Part shown: one piece after another, positions 1 through 10,010 of the stretch | How positions within the stretch are numbered: the stretch's first letter is position 1 | Layout: each line of letters begins with the position of its first letter | Origin: Flavobacteriales bacterium | GTDB taxonomy: Bacteria; Bacteroidota; Bacteroidia; Flavobacteriales_E; Vicingaceae | Assembly (NCBI GenBank): GCA_020635815.1 | Contig: JACJZB010000001.1 | Coordinates: 620,001-684,000, forward strand | DNA: 64,000 nt | Reading direction: 5' to 3' | The notes under the pieces: generated by a model | What the model saw: only the letters and a program-made list of their open reading frames with translations | Databases searched by the model: none | Told to the model about the DNA's origin: nothing | Program-made: the position numbers and the translations under genes

Positions 1-63
1 TAAGTGCTATTAAGTGTTTATAATTTCTTTTCATAAAATTCTTAGTTAGTTGATAAACATCAG

Positions 64-1257
64 TTATTCTACATAAAGTACCAAACCTTTTAAATATTCA
101 CCTTCAGGGTGGTAAATGTTTACTGGATGGTCGGCTGGTTGTGATAAATGATGTAGAACCCTTACGTTTCTTCCAACCTCAATAGCAGCAGCAGTAATCG
201 TGTCATAAAATAATTTTCTATTCACAGCTTGCGAACAAGAAAAAGTAAATAAAATTCCACCGGGTTTAATTTGTTTTAAAGCCATTGCATTTAACCTTTT
301 GTAGCCTTGAACAGCATTGTGTTTGGCCTTTTGATTTTTTGCGTAAGCAGGAGGGTCGAGAATAATTACATCATAATCAATGGTATTGTCTTTTAGATAA
401 TCTAAAGTGTCAGAGGTAAAAGATTTATGTTTTTTTAACTTGTTTAAAGTAACATTTGCATCGGTTAAGTCAATTGCTTTTTGTGAGCTATCCACAGAAT
501 GGACCTCTTTTGCACCAGCTTTTAAAGCAGAAATTGAAAAACCTCCCGAATAACAAAAGGTATTCAATACTTTTTTGTTTTTAGAAAAATCGCCAATCAA
601 TTTTCTATTTTCTCTTTGATCCAAAAAGAAGCCAGTTTTTTGTCCGTTTATCCAATCTAAGTTGAAATCACAACCGTATTCAGTACCAATTAAATTAACT
701 TCTCCATCTTGGAAAAGGTATTCGTTTTCTACTTGTAAGTTGGTTTGTTTGGCTAAGCTTTCAGCACTTTTATTATAAATTGCCGTTAACTTTTTACCGT
801 AAACATTTTTTAAAGCTTCTACAATAAAATTAATATTGTTGTAAATACTAATGGTATGTGCTTGAATTACGGCAGTTCCATTATAAAAATCGATAATTAA
901 GCCAGGGATACCATCGCCTTCAGCATGCATTAAACGATACATGTTAGTTGATGGGTTTTCGGTTAATCCTAAACTTTCTCTCACATTAAAAGCTGATTGT
1001 ACTTTTTTAGTCCAAAACTTTTGGTTGATGACTGTTTTTTCAAAAGAAATTACACGAACAGCTATGGTAGCATCACTGAAATAACCCAATGCTAAAAATT
1101 TATTTTTAGCATTAACTACTTCAACTAATTCTCCTTCGATAGGAGCTTCTCCAGTATCGCTAATTATTCGGTTAATCGCACCCGAAAACACCCAAGGGTG
1201 TTTTCGTTCTAGCGATTTTTCTTTATCTCTATGAAGTACAATCGTTTTTAATTCCAT
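64..1257 (-). CDS. rlmI: class I SAM-dependent rRNA methyltransferase (RlmI-like)
   Basis: Predicted 23S rRNA cytosine-C5 methyltransferase. The 397-residue length is almost that of E. coli RlmI (396). The order is an N-terminal PUA-like RNA-binding domain (about 1-75), a linker fold, then a Rossmann methyltransferase. The SAM-binding motif is NTFCYSGGFS (232-241). The catalytic-loop motif DPPAYAK is at 301-307 and the catalytic Cys motif FSCS at 339-342 (Cys341). The ATG at 1257 gives a complete PUA domain, so I keep it. It is the last gene of a minus-strand run, 33 nt downstream of the prolyl oligopeptidase gene. RlmI and related paralogues are hard to separate without alignment, so target C1962 is inferred from family. 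Confidence 0.85.
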   Translation of the reverse strand: MELKTIVLHRDKEKSLERKHPWVFSGAINRIISDTGEAPIEGELVEVVNAKNKFLALGYFSDATIAVRVISFEKTVINQKFWTKKVQSAFNVRESLGLTENPSTNMYRLMHAEGDGIPGLIIDFYNGTAVIQAHTISIYNNINFIVEALKNVYGKKLTAIYNKSAESLAKQTNLQVENEYLFQDGEVNLIGTEYGCDFNLDWINGQKTGFFLDQRENRKLIGDFSKNKKVLNTFCYSGGFSISALKAGAKEVHSVDSSQKAIDLTDANVTLNKLKKHKSFTSDTLDYLKDNTIDYDVIILDPPAYAKNQKAKHNAVQGYKRLNAMALKQIKPGGILFTFSCSQAVNRKLFYDTITAAAIEVGRNVRVLHHLSQPADHPVNIYHPEGEYLKGLVLYVE

Positions 1258-1290
1258 TTTACAAAGGAAAGAAAATAGTTGACGATTTTA

Positions 1291-3417
1291 TTACTTAATA
1301 GTATGATTTAAATTATGAAAAGTAAAAGCCCAAATATCTGCCCATTCACCAATCGATTTTTCTTTAGGTTTACCAGCTCCATGTCCTGCATTTACATCAA
1401 TTCTAACCATTACTGGCTTATCACCTTTTTGCTTGTGTTGTAGTTCTGATATAAACTTAAATGAGTGTGCTGGAACAACTCTATCGTCATGGTCGCCAGT
1501 TAAAACTAACGTAGCAGGATAGCTTGTTTCCTTAATGTTGTGTAATGGAGAGTATTTTATCAAATTGTCAAATTGCTCTTTATTATCACTGCTTCCAAAT
1601 TCAACTGCCCATGCCCAACCAATGGTAAATTTGTGGTATCTAAGCATATCTAACACACCAACACCTGGTAAAACAACGGCAGCTAAATCTGGTCGTTGAG
1701 TCATTACAGCACCCATTAATAAACCTCCGTTAGACCTTCCGTGTAAAGCCAATTTTTCGGTACTCGTGTAGTTGTTTGCTTTTAAATATTCTGCAGCAGC
1801 AATAAAGTCGTTAAATACATTTTGTTTGTTGTGCAACATGCCGGCTTTATGCCATTTTTCGCCATATTCACTTCCACCTCTAATGTTAGCAACAGCATAA
1901 ATACCTCCATTTTTCATGAAAACAGCATTTACTACACTAAAACTAGGAGTGATACTGATGTTGAATCCACCATAAGCATACAATAAACAAGGAGCATTGC
2001 CGTCTAGTTTTGTGTCTTTGTGGTAATTAATAAACATAGGTATTTTTTCGCCATCAGCACTCGTGTAGAAAACTTGTTCAGAAATATAATCTTCAGAGTT
2101 GAAATCTATTGCTGGCTTAAAGTATTCTTTTGCTTCAAGTGTTTCAACATTTAACTCATAACTGGTACTAGGATTTAAGTACGATGTAAACGAATAAAAT
2201 GCTGTATTTTCATCTTTTTTGCCATACACGCCACGGCAAATTCCTTTGCCAGGAAGTTTTAAATCAGCATGATAAGTTCCATCCATATTCAAGATCTCAA
2301 TTTTAGAGCTTACATCATGTAAATAAGTAGTAAATATTCTATTTCCAGCCACAGAAATACTTTCCAATTTAGTTTCTTTTTCAGGAACAAAATCAACCCA
2401 ATTCTCTTTAGCAACATTGTCTAGCGTAAGTTGAATTACTTTGTTGTTAGGAGCATCTATATTTGTAAAAAGTAAAAGTTTGTCATTAAAATTATCAACT
2501 AACCAAGTATCATTCTCAAAATCTGTAGTTACTTGAATAAACTCACTGTTTGGTTTAGTTAAATCTTTTAAATAAATCATATTTCCACTAGTACCCTCAC
2601 TTGCTGAGATAGCCATATATTTTTCATCATCAGTAACCGAAGCATAAAAACCTCTTAAAGGATGTTCTTTATCTTCAAAGATGATTTTATCTTCTTTTTG
2701 TTCCGTGCCTAATTCATGATAAAATACTTTTGCAAATTCATTTTTCTGAGTTAATTTATTCTCGTCTTTTTGAGGAGTGTAGCCACTATAAAAGAAACCG
2801 TTTTTATACCAAGAAACACCTGAGAATTTAACCCAAGTAATAAAATCTGACATGATTTCTTTCGTTTCTAAATTCATTACTTTAAAATCTTTCCAGTCAG
2901 AACCTGCAACAGAAAGCCCATAGGCTAAATATTTGTTGTCATTTGAGATTGAAAACGTAGAAACGGAAACTGTTCCGTCTTCTGATAAAGTATTGGGATC
3001 TAACAAGATTTCTTCTTCACCATCCATCCCTTTTTTAATGTAATAAACGCTTTGATTCTGAACACCGTCATTTTTAGAATAAACGTAATAATCACCATGT
3101 TTAGAAGGGGTAGAGATACTCTCGTAATTCCACATTCCTTTTAAATTATCGTATAATTTTTGACGAGAAGGAATTTTATTGATGTAATCAAAAGTTAGTT
3201 TGTTTTGAGCAATTACCCAGTTTTTAGTTGAGTCTGAATTATCATTTTCTAGCCATCTATAATAGTCTGTTATTTTTTGTCCGTGATAATCATCAACTAC
3301 CGTAGAGTCTCTGTATGTTTCTGGATAATTGAAAGCAGATTTTTCGGTCTCTTTTTTATCAGCACAAGCTGTAAAAAGTACTGAAACAATTAAGCAAATA
3401 TTGAATAGGTTTTTCAT
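1291..3417 (-). CDS. prolyl oligopeptidase family lipoprotein (S9A)
   Basis: Serine peptidase that cleaves short peptides after proline. A lipoprotein signal ends at Cys18 (FTAC), so it is probably anchored in the envelope. The N-terminal half is a beta-propeller typical of S9A. The C-terminal alpha/beta hydrolase has nucleophile Ser562 in GRSNGG (560-565), the Asp motif GDHDDRV (641-647) and catalytic His679 in AGHG. The 708-residue length is normal for the family. With the DPP-IV, M32, DUF885 and POT genes in this window it fits a peptide-using lifestyle (inference). A possible -7 box, TACTTTCG, lies about 30 nt upstream of the ATG. Confidence 0.9.
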   Translation of the reverse strand: MKNLFNICLIVSVLFTACADKKETEKSAFNYPETYRDSTVVDDYHGQKITDYYRWLENDNSDSTKNWVIAQNKLTFDYINKIPSRQKLYDNLKGMWNYESISTPSKHGDYYVYSKNDGVQNQSVYYIKKGMDGEEEILLDPNTLSEDGTVSVSTFSISNDNKYLAYGLSVAGSDWKDFKVMNLETKEIMSDFITWVKFSGVSWYKNGFFYSGYTPQKDENKLTQKNEFAKVFYHELGTEQKEDKIIFEDKEHPLRGFYASVTDDEKYMAISASEGTSGNMIYLKDLTKPNSEFIQVTTDFENDTWLVDNFNDKLLLFTNIDAPNNKVIQLTLDNVAKENWVDFVPEKETKLESISVAGNRIFTTYLHDVSSKIEILNMDGTYHADLKLPGKGICRGVYGKKDENTAFYSFTSYLNPSTSYELNVETLEAKEYFKPAIDFNSEDYISEQVFYTSADGEKIPMFINYHKDTKLDGNAPCLLYAYGGFNISITPSFSVVNAVFMKNGGIYAVANIRGGSEYGEKWHKAGMLHNKQNVFNDFIAAAEYLKANNYTSTEKLALHGRSNGGLLMGAVMTQRPDLAAVVLPGVGVLDMLRYHKFTIGWAWAVEFGSSDNKEQFDNLIKYSPLHNIKETSYPATLVLTGDHDDRVVPAHSFKFISELQHKQKGDKPVMVRIDVNAGHGAGKPKEKSIGEWADIWAFTFHNLNHTIK

Positions 3418-3637
3418 AAGTTTTCTTTTTTGAAATGTAGCTAACGAAAGTAGCTAATTAATTGATTTAAAGTAAAAAATAAAGCTAATGGTTTTAAAAA
3501 TATATTAACAAAAGGGTTAAAGTTTTAGAAGATAAGTCTTTCAATAATTTTGGATGCCAAACTAAATCATGGCTAACTATACTTGAAAAAAAAATAAGGT
3601 TGTTTTTTTAATTTCGATATTCTAAGCTTATCTCATG

Positions 3638-6214
3638 TTAGAAATCAACTTTTCCTTTTGCTCGAATACCCAAACCTTTAACACCAAAGGTAGTTCCTAT
3701 ATCTTCATTATCTAGATAAGTAACACGTTGAAGTAAATCGATTCTTAATATTTTGAAGATGTTAGCAACACCAACGCTTGCTTCTACATAAGGAATAGCA
3801 CCATCAAATTTGTATGTAATAGGTAACCCATCATCTGTAACTGGAAAACGGAACAAATCAGGATGTTGTGCAGGATCGTTGCCATCAGTTAAATGACCAT
3901 ACAAAACTTTACAAGAAAGAACTTCTCTTAATTTTAGGTGTTTAAACAAAGGTATTCTGTTAAATATTGCTCCATTAAAATTGTGTGTTACTTTTAAGCT
4001 AACATATTCATCGCTCATAAACTCCATAAAATTCATCATGTTAAACGATGCTTCTTGCAAAAAGAATGATTGGTTGGCTTGTGGCATATTCAATAAAGGG
4101 AAAGGAACTTTTCCGAAAATTTTACCACCTTCTAATTCGGTATCAGTAAATCCAAGTTGGGCCAAATAAAAACGTTTAAAGATATTACCCGATAATCTGT
4201 AATACTCAATATCTCCTTTTATCACGTCTTTTAACCCTTGGGTATAACGCAATTGAAAAATAGGGTACTTATTGTAAAGAGGTATTCTATAGTTTTTACC
4301 TTGGTAAAACTGTTCGTTTGGAGCAAAACGCAAGTTTAAACTCACATTGTCGGTTTGAATATTATTAGCAAATTGTGTGTTAGCTGTGTCTCCATAAGCA
4401 AATTCTAATGCTCCTATAGGTCGCTGTAATTTGTTTTCATAAACTAAATTATAAGAAAATCCACTTTTTGATTCGTGAACATAATCTAATTTATAGGCAT
4501 CATAAAACAACATTCTGTCTGATGCACCTCGCTTAAAAGAAAGTAAAAAGTTGTCATCATTTAAAAATTGTAAATCTTGACCAGGAAAATTGGTTTCTCG
4601 CTGGTAGGATGCTGTTATTTTATGTTGAGGATTGGTGAGATATTCTTTATTAAAAGAGTAGGTGTACGCCAATAAATATTTAAACTCTTCATCCTTGAAT
4701 CCGTAAGCTAAATAGGTGTCAAAAAACATATTTTTCTTTAAGCCAGGGGTGGTTCTAAAACCACCTCTAAGTCTAAATCCTTCTACATCATTAAAACTAT
4801 AAAAGGCTGTTATAGGCCCAACTTCAAGATAAGGTCCAACTTTTTGCCAACCAGAAACGAGTAACATAGTAATATCCATAAAACGTCTAAAGGCTTTTAT
4901 GTTCTGAACACTGTCAATCATCACATAAACGTCTTTTTCTGATTGCGTTAGCGTATCGGGACGAGCAGTGTCCCAAAATTCATCATCCTTAACCGTTGCA
5001 TCTTCTTCTTTAATAACTTTCTCTACACGGTTGTAGGTTGAATCGGGTTGAGGGTTGTTAAATTCATATTCAGAAAAGGTAACATCTTTTTTACCGTAAA
5101 AACCACGTCCTTTACGTGAGAAATTATAATCGATGATTAATTTATCTCTAGTTAACATCCACACGCTATCGTTGTATTGGGTAAACTCTTGTTCTAAACT
5201 TAAATCCTTTACAAAGTTGATGTTGATTTGCTTAGGAACACCCATACTAACTTTTATCACATTGTATGACGAATCATTTAAGATGTAAAGGTTTCCTGTA
5301 AATGCAAAATCTAATTTATTACGCGGAGTAAAACCAAGATTTATGCATTCGTGACCGTTTACTTCTGTGGTATCAATAATAAAAAACTTATAGATGGTTG
5401 GTGCTAATACTGAGATAGGACTAGTAAACTGGTTAGATAATAAATTGATATTGTTATCATAAATATCAATATCTTGGTAAAGTTTGTCCATTAAAAATGA
5501 CATACCGTCTTCATCTACATAACCTTCAAAACCAGTTTGTTTAACACCAGATTGGTATTCTTTTTCTGCTTTTGGCTTTTTTCGGTAATAAACCTTGCTA
5601 GCTGTTTCTCTTAAATAGATTGGTAAAAATGGTTTTCCATTTACTTCAGAAGTATCAATGTTATCAATCACTATTTGAAAATGTTTTTTTAACCATCCTT
5701 TTTCTAAAAAGTCTTCTGTAATGTTGTTTAGGTCAATTTCTATTTTTTCATATTTTTTGTATTCGTAAAAGTCCATGGCCTCTTTACGGTTCATGTCTTT
5801 ATGGTCAATCACTTGTTTAATTAAATCAACAGCTGGGTTATCTTTGTTTCTGTATCTTTCCTTTGTAGCTACAATATCAACTGCCTCCATTGTAATGCCA
5901 GCAGGGTTTAATTTGAAGTTAATGGTTTGTGTTTTTCCAGCAGTAACTCTAACGGTATCGGTTTTATAACCAATAAAAGAGGCTAATAGTTTAGGTTTAG
6001 CCCATTGTGTTTCGAGAAAATAATTCCCATCAAAATCTGTAGTAGTCCCAATATTAGCCCCTACAAAAGTAATGTTAACAAATGGTAAGGGTTCGCCAGT
6101 TACTTCGTCTGTTACATTACCTTTAACAATTGTAATATCTTGAGCTACTGCAAACACTGTTGTTAGTGTGAGCAAAAACGATAAAATGATATGTTTAAAT
6201 TGTATTGGCAACAT
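3638..6214 (-). CDS. DUF5686 / carboxypeptidase-regulatory-like outer-membrane protein
   Basis: 858-residue exported protein. The signal peptide ends near AVAQ (22-25). Residues about 28-115 form a CarboxypepD_reg-like beta-sandwich (VKGNVTDEVTGEPLPFVNI). The rest matches the DUF5686 family, whose C-terminal half is rich in alternating aromatic/polar strands and ends in a short phenylalanine-terminated strand (KGKVDF), as in outer-membrane beta-barrels. The function of the family is unknown; Bacteroidota genomes usually carry several copies. It is transcribed alone. Assignment rests on the N-terminal domain and general architecture. Confidence 0.8.
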   Translation of the reverse strand: MLPIQFKHIILSFLLTLTTVFAVAQDITIVKGNVTDEVTGEPLPFVNITFVGANIGTTTDFDGNYFLETQWAKPKLLASFIGYKTDTVRVTAGKTQTINFKLNPAGITMEAVDIVATKERYRNKDNPAVDLIKQVIDHKDMNRKEAMDFYEYKKYEKIEIDLNNITEDFLEKGWLKKHFQIVIDNIDTSEVNGKPFLPIYLRETASKVYYRKKPKAEKEYQSGVKQTGFEGYVDEDGMSFLMDKLYQDIDIYDNNINLLSNQFTSPISVLAPTIYKFFIIDTTEVNGHECINLGFTPRNKLDFAFTGNLYILNDSSYNVIKVSMGVPKQININFVKDLSLEQEFTQYNDSVWMLTRDKLIIDYNFSRKGRGFYGKKDVTFSEYEFNNPQPDSTYNRVEKVIKEEDATVKDDEFWDTARPDTLTQSEKDVYVMIDSVQNIKAFRRFMDITMLLVSGWQKVGPYLEVGPITAFYSFNDVEGFRLRGGFRTTPGLKKNMFFDTYLAYGFKDEEFKYLLAYTYSFNKEYLTNPQHKITASYQRETNFPGQDLQFLNDDNFLLSFKRGASDRMLFYDAYKLDYVHESKSGFSYNLVYENKLQRPIGALEFAYGDTANTQFANNIQTDNVSLNLRFAPNEQFYQGKNYRIPLYNKYPIFQLRYTQGLKDVIKGDIEYYRLSGNIFKRFYLAQLGFTDTELEGGKIFGKVPFPLLNMPQANQSFFLQEASFNMMNFMEFMSDEYVSLKVTHNFNGAIFNRIPLFKHLKLREVLSCKVLYGHLTDGNDPAQHPDLFRFPVTDDGLPITYKFDGAIPYVEASVGVANIFKILRIDLLQRVTYLDNEDIGTTFGVKGLGIRAKGKVDF

Positions 6215-6227
6215 TTTTGAAAGATTA

Positions 6228-6235
6228 CAAAAGTA
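6228..6235 (-). promoter_or_regulatory. candidate -7 box TACTTTTG for the DUF5686 gene
   Basis: Matches the Bacteroidota -7 consensus TAnnTTTG and lies 13 nt upstream of the DUF5686 start codon. No TTG is found 19 nt further upstream, so only half of the consensus is present. Confidence 0.4.
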
Positions 6236-6316
6236 GCTATTTACAGTTTATTGGTGCAGTTTAAAACATATATATTATAAACGAATTATTAATTTTATTC
6301 ACAAAAGGTAATAAGT

Positions 6317-6940
6317 ATGAAACAGTTGATTTTAGTAGTAGTTGGAATATTAATTTTTAATGTTGGCTTTTCTCAAGAAAAGATAGGTTTTGGCGTTGAT
6401 ATGGAAGGCAATATTCCTAAAGGATTAAATGTTGGAGATAAAGCACCAGCTTTTGTTTTAAAAGATGTTGATGGTAAAGAAGTTAGTTCTGAAAAACTTT
6501 TAGCTGAACAAGAATTAGTTGTAATTTTTTATCGTGGCGAATGGTGTCCGGTTTGTACTAAATATTTGAGTAACTTAAATGATTCGTTAGAATATATAAC
6601 TGCAAAGGGAGCTAAAGTATTAGCAATTGGACCAGAAACATTAGAAAATACAGCAAAAACAAAAGAAAAAACAGACGCTGGTTTTACTATACTTTCAGAT
6701 TCAGATCAAAAAGTAGCTGTAGCTTATGAAGTATTGTTTGATGTAACTGATAAATATGCTAAAAAGATTAAAACTTTTTTAAGAACCAGCATTGCTGAAA
6801 ATAATGATAGCGATAAAGCACAATTGCCTGTCCCTGCTACGTTTATTGTTGGAAAAGATGGAGTAATTAAGTTTAAACAGTTTGATTACAACTATAAAAA
6901 CAGAGCTTCAATAAAAGCGATTATTGATAATTTAAATTAA
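6317..6940 (+). CDS. exported peroxiredoxin-like (AhpC/TSA) protein
   Basis: 207 residues with a signal peptide (cleavage near GFSQ, 17-20) followed by a thioredoxin-fold AhpC/TSA domain. The redox site is YRGEWCPVC with Cys77 and Cys80. The CxxC spacing and the strand RGEWCPVC are typical of the peroxiredoxin-like (PRX-like2) group found in Bacteroidota. It probably reduces peroxides or thiols in the periplasm. Its 3' end overlaps the convergent YcaQ-like gene by 9 nt, with no room for a separate terminator. Confidence 0.85.
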   Translation: MKQLILVVVGILIFNVGFSQEKIGFGVDMEGNIPKGLNVGDKAPAFVLKDVDGKEVSSEKLLAEQELVVIFYRGEWCPVCTKYLSNLNDSLEYITAKGAKVLAIGPETLENTAKTKEKTDAGFTILSDSDQKVAVAYEVLFDVTDKYAKKIKTFLRTSIAENNDSDKAQLPVPATFIVGKDGVIKFKQFDYNYKNRASIKAIIDNLN

Positions 6941-8050
6941 TTGCGAACACCCACAGAAATTGGCGAATAATAGCAGTTGTTCGTTGAGTTTTTTTGTGAA
7001 AGTTGGAGTAGGTTTAAAGTTTGGTTCGTACCAAATTTGTTTTACAGTAAGCGTGTCAGCTTTACGATCTGCTTTGGCATCGAGCCTACCAACAAAAGTA
7101 TCGCCAAAAAGTATTGGTATGGTGTAGTAGCCAAATACTCGCTTAGGTTCTGGCACATAACATTCAATTAAATAATCAAAATCAAACAACTCTTTTAGGC
7201 GTTTACGCTGTATTACCAAATTATCGAAAGGAGAAATCAGGTGTACATTTTTCTCCACTTTTATTGTGTTTATGCTTTCTAATAATTGTGGAGTTGAATA
7301 ATAAGTGTTTTCGTTATTTTCAACAGTAACAGCTATTAGTTCTTTGTTTTCTGTTAGTTGTTTTAATAGCTTATTTACAGTTGGTTTTACACCTTTTCTT
7401 AAATAAATAATTTCATTAATAGCTACTAATCCATGAGCTTTTATTGAATTGAATATTAAGTGTTTACAGTATTCATCTAAAGTAGGAGTAGTAGTGTTTG
7501 TTTCGTTTGGTATTACGTTTTCGCTTATGTCAAATATCTTTTGAAAACCTTTACGGTTCGCTATCATTAAGCTGCCATCCATAAATAAGTTGGTTAATGC
7601 AATTTTAGCTGGTTTCCATGCGTACCATTCATGGTTTTTATCTCTGGGATTTTCAAAGTCTTTTGATTGTAAAGCACCTTCGGCTTTTATTCTGTCCAAT
7701 ACATATTTCTCTACCTTCTCATCTCTCGGAAACCAATGTTTGTTACCTTCTTTGTACGTTTCTTTTTTAAACAAACTAAAACGATAATCTTCCATTGGTA
7801 GGTAAGCAGCAGCGTGGCTCCAATACTCAAACACCTTTTTATCATCCATTAATTGAATAATTTCTTGTTGTTGGTAGTTTGGGTTTCTACTGTAAATAAC
7901 GTGATGATGTGCACGCTCGGTTACTGAAATAGTATCTATTTGTACATAACCAATTTGCCGAATGACAGCCAATGAATTATCAAAATCCGAAAGCAAACCT
8001 TGGCAATTCAGGGCTAACTTTCGTGCTTCTTTTTGTGTTATTGTTATCAT
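6932..8050 (-). CDS. winged helix-turn-helix YcaQ/AlkX-family protein
   Basis: 372 residues of the HTH_42/YcaQ family, known in E. coli as a DNA glycosylase acting on interstrand crosslinks. Family hallmarks visible here are VFEYWSHAAAYLP near residue 75, LISPFDNLVIQRKRLKELF in the C-terminal half, and the PILFGDTFVGRLDAKADRK segment. It probably acts in DNA repair, but the exact substrate is inferred from family. It is preceded by three hairpin repeats (8065-8208) and converges on the peroxiredoxin gene with a 9-nt overlap. Confidence 0.8.
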   Translation of the reverse strand: MITITQKEARKLALNCQGLLSDFDNSLAVIRQIGYVQIDTISVTERAHHHVIYSRNPNYQQQEIIQLMDDKKVFEYWSHAAAYLPMEDYRFSLFKKETYKEGNKHWFPRDEKVEKYVLDRIKAEGALQSKDFENPRDKNHEWYAWKPAKIALTNLFMDGSLMIANRKGFQKIFDISENVIPNETNTTTPTLDEYCKHLIFNSIKAHGLVAINEIIYLRKGVKPTVNKLLKQLTENKELIAVTVENNENTYYSTPQLLESINTIKVEKNVHLISPFDNLVIQRKRLKELFDFDYLIECYVPEPKRVFGYYTIPILFGDTFVGRLDAKADRKADTLTVKQIWYEPNFKPTPTFTKKLNEQLLLFANFCGCSQLI

Positions 8051-8064
8051 TGTTTTTAATCTAT

Positions 8065-8208
8065 CGTCATTGCGGAAGTAGCGTAGCGGATATCCGCAAT
8101 CTGTTTATTAATAGTGAGATTCCGGATAAATGATTCGTGCCTCACATTTTCCGGAATGACGGTAGGTTCAAAAAGATTGCTTCACTCATTCTTCGTTCGC
8201 AATGACGG
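8065..8208. repeat. three hairpin repeats of family A
   Basis: Three adjacent copies: 8065-8102 (plus sense, GTCATTGCGGA ... TCCGCAATCT), 8116-8162 (minus sense, stem AGATTCCGGA/TCCGGAAT) and 8174-8208 (GATTGC ... GCAATGACGG). Each ends in GTCATT and AATCT-type flanks around a short stem. The first has the loop with AGTAGCG(t/g)AGCGGATA shared with copies at 10.9, 13.7 and 14.4 kb. They fill the gap between the DUF885 and YcaQ-like genes. Confidence 0.85.
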
Positions 8209-8209
8209 T

Positions 8210-9973
8210 TTATTTTTTCTCCATCATCAACTTCTTAATATAACGAACTGGTGAACTACCATAGCTTAAAAACTCTTCGTGGAATTTCTTTAAACTAAAT
8301 TGGTCGCCTTGTTTTGCTTTTAATTCCGAGCGTAAATCGTAAATCTCAGTAAAACCAGTAAAGTAAGAACACAACTGAACTTGCGATAAAGTAGCACGTT
8401 TCCATTTACCATCCGCTTCGGCTTGTTCCTGAAAAGCTTGGTTCATTAATAAATCCATTGCAGCTTCTTTGCTCATGTTTAGCGAGTGTACCGAATAATC
8501 TAATATCGTGTTACAAACCACTCTTAAATGCCATTTGCTGTACATCAACCACATTTCTGGAGAGTTGTTGTACCCTTCCTCCAACATCATTAGCTCGGTG
8601 TAAACTGCCCAACCTTCAATCATGGCACCATTACCCAATAAGCTTTTAATTAACGAAGGCGATTCGTTGGCATAAACCAACTGCGTATAATGCCCAGGAA
8701 TAGCTTCGTGGATGTTTAACACTTGTAATACATAATGATTGTATTCTCTCAAATAACTTTCGGCTTGCTCGTCGGTGTAATCATCCAAAGGCGTTACATT
8801 GTAATACGTATCCGCATCTTTATCGAAAGGACCAGGAGCAGAAACCGAAGCACCAGCACCGCCACCACGCATGTATAATGGTGTTTCACGAACTACCAAT
8901 GGTTTGTCTGGGTTTTGCGTTAGTAAGTCTTTTTCGTTTACAAAAGCTACCAATTCAGGCAATTGCTTTCTAATTTCTGGAATAAACTCATCACGTTTAC
9001 AGTGCTTTTTAGAAATCTCCGTAATTAACGCACTCACCATTTTTAGTTTATCTTCAGGTTTTGGTGTGGCAGCCAAATAAGTATCCCAAAGTGTGTCGGC
9101 AATGGTAATCATTTGCTGATGCAATTCATCTTTACGTTTTAAGGCTTTGTTGTAAATTTCTTCGGCAGTGTAATCAGAGTTAATGTCTAACTCAAACTTT
9201 TTAGCAAAAACCTCTTTTCCAATTCTAAAACTTTTAGCCGTTCCGTTCGTTTCTAATTCTTGTTTTTTGTTTTCTAAAAAAGCAATGTAATTGTTTAAGG
9301 CTGTTTTCGATTCTTCAATTCGAGCCATAAACAAGGCTTTTTCATCATCGGTTAGGGTAGAAGCATTTACCGAATCTATCAAGTTTTGCCCAAAACTGTA
9401 CAAACCACCTTTACTTTGCCCAATGGCTAAGGTAGTGTGTTCTAAAGTTGGTGTAGTAATGTTTTGTTGTGCTTGTTCGTAATAAGCTTTTGTATGTGCT
9501 AAACGAGCCAAAATAGCACGCAATCGCACCTCTAACACATCGTAGCGACCATTTAACAAACGAGAAACCGAACCAGCCACACCATAATTAGACGGATTCC
9601 ACTCGCCAGATTTAAACTCGCTATCGTACCATAGGGTAGAAGCCAACTGATTTTCGATTAAGTAATAATCGGTTACGTTGATGGTGTTTAAGTTTGCCAC
9701 ATCAAAAGCAGCCAACTCCGTTTGTAAGGCTTTGTAAGCTTCAATTGTTTTTTGTCGATTTTCTTCGTTGGGGATAATCACTATACTATCGTACTCGTGC
9801 AAACCAGCATAAGAAGCCCAACCTGGGCTAGTTTCCCACAATTTGGCTATAAAGTGTTCTTTATAAGTCTCAAACTCCGCATCTTGCGATACTGGTGTTG
9901 TTGCTTGCTTTTCTTCTGAGTTACCACAAGCCACCAAAAAGGCTAGGGTAGTGATGTATAGGAGGTTTTTCAT
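8210..9973 (-). CDS. DUF885 family lipoprotein, putative metallopeptidase
   Basis: 587 residues with a lipoprotein signal (LVAC, Cys16). It belongs to DUF885, a mostly helical family with a gluzincin-like site. HEAIPGH lies at 422-428 and EGWAVYTE at 453-460, which together supply the expected His/His/Glu ligands. It probably degrades peptides in the envelope; this is inferred from the metal-binding motifs. It follows the 10011-10838 gene by 37 nt and may be cotranscribed with it. Its stop codon sits directly against a hairpin repeat. Confidence 0.85.
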   Translation of the reverse strand: MKNLLYITTLAFLVACGNSEEKQATTPVSQDAEFETYKEHFIAKLWETSPGWASYAGLHEYDSIVIIPNEENRQKTIEAYKALQTELAAFDVANLNTINVTDYYLIENQLASTLWYDSEFKSGEWNPSNYGVAGSVSRLLNGRYDVLEVRLRAILARLAHTKAYYEQAQQNITTPTLEHTTLAIGQSKGGLYSFGQNLIDSVNASTLTDDEKALFMARIEESKTALNNYIAFLENKKQELETNGTAKSFRIGKEVFAKKFELDINSDYTAEEIYNKALKRKDELHQQMITIADTLWDTYLAATPKPEDKLKMVSALITEISKKHCKRDEFIPEIRKQLPELVAFVNEKDLLTQNPDKPLVVRETPLYMRGGGAGASVSAPGPFDKDADTYYNVTPLDDYTDEQAESYLREYNHYVLQVLNIHEAIPGHYTQLVYANESPSLIKSLLGNGAMIEGWAVYTELMMLEEGYNNSPEMWLMYSKWHLRVVCNTILDYSVHSLNMSKEAAMDLLMNQAFQEQAEADGKWKRATLSQVQLCSYFTGFTEIYDLRSELKAKQGDQFSLKKFHEEFLSYGSSPVRYIKKLMMEKK

Positions 9974-10010
9974 TTAGTCTATGTTAATCTTTTTAATATT
10001 GATTATTTTT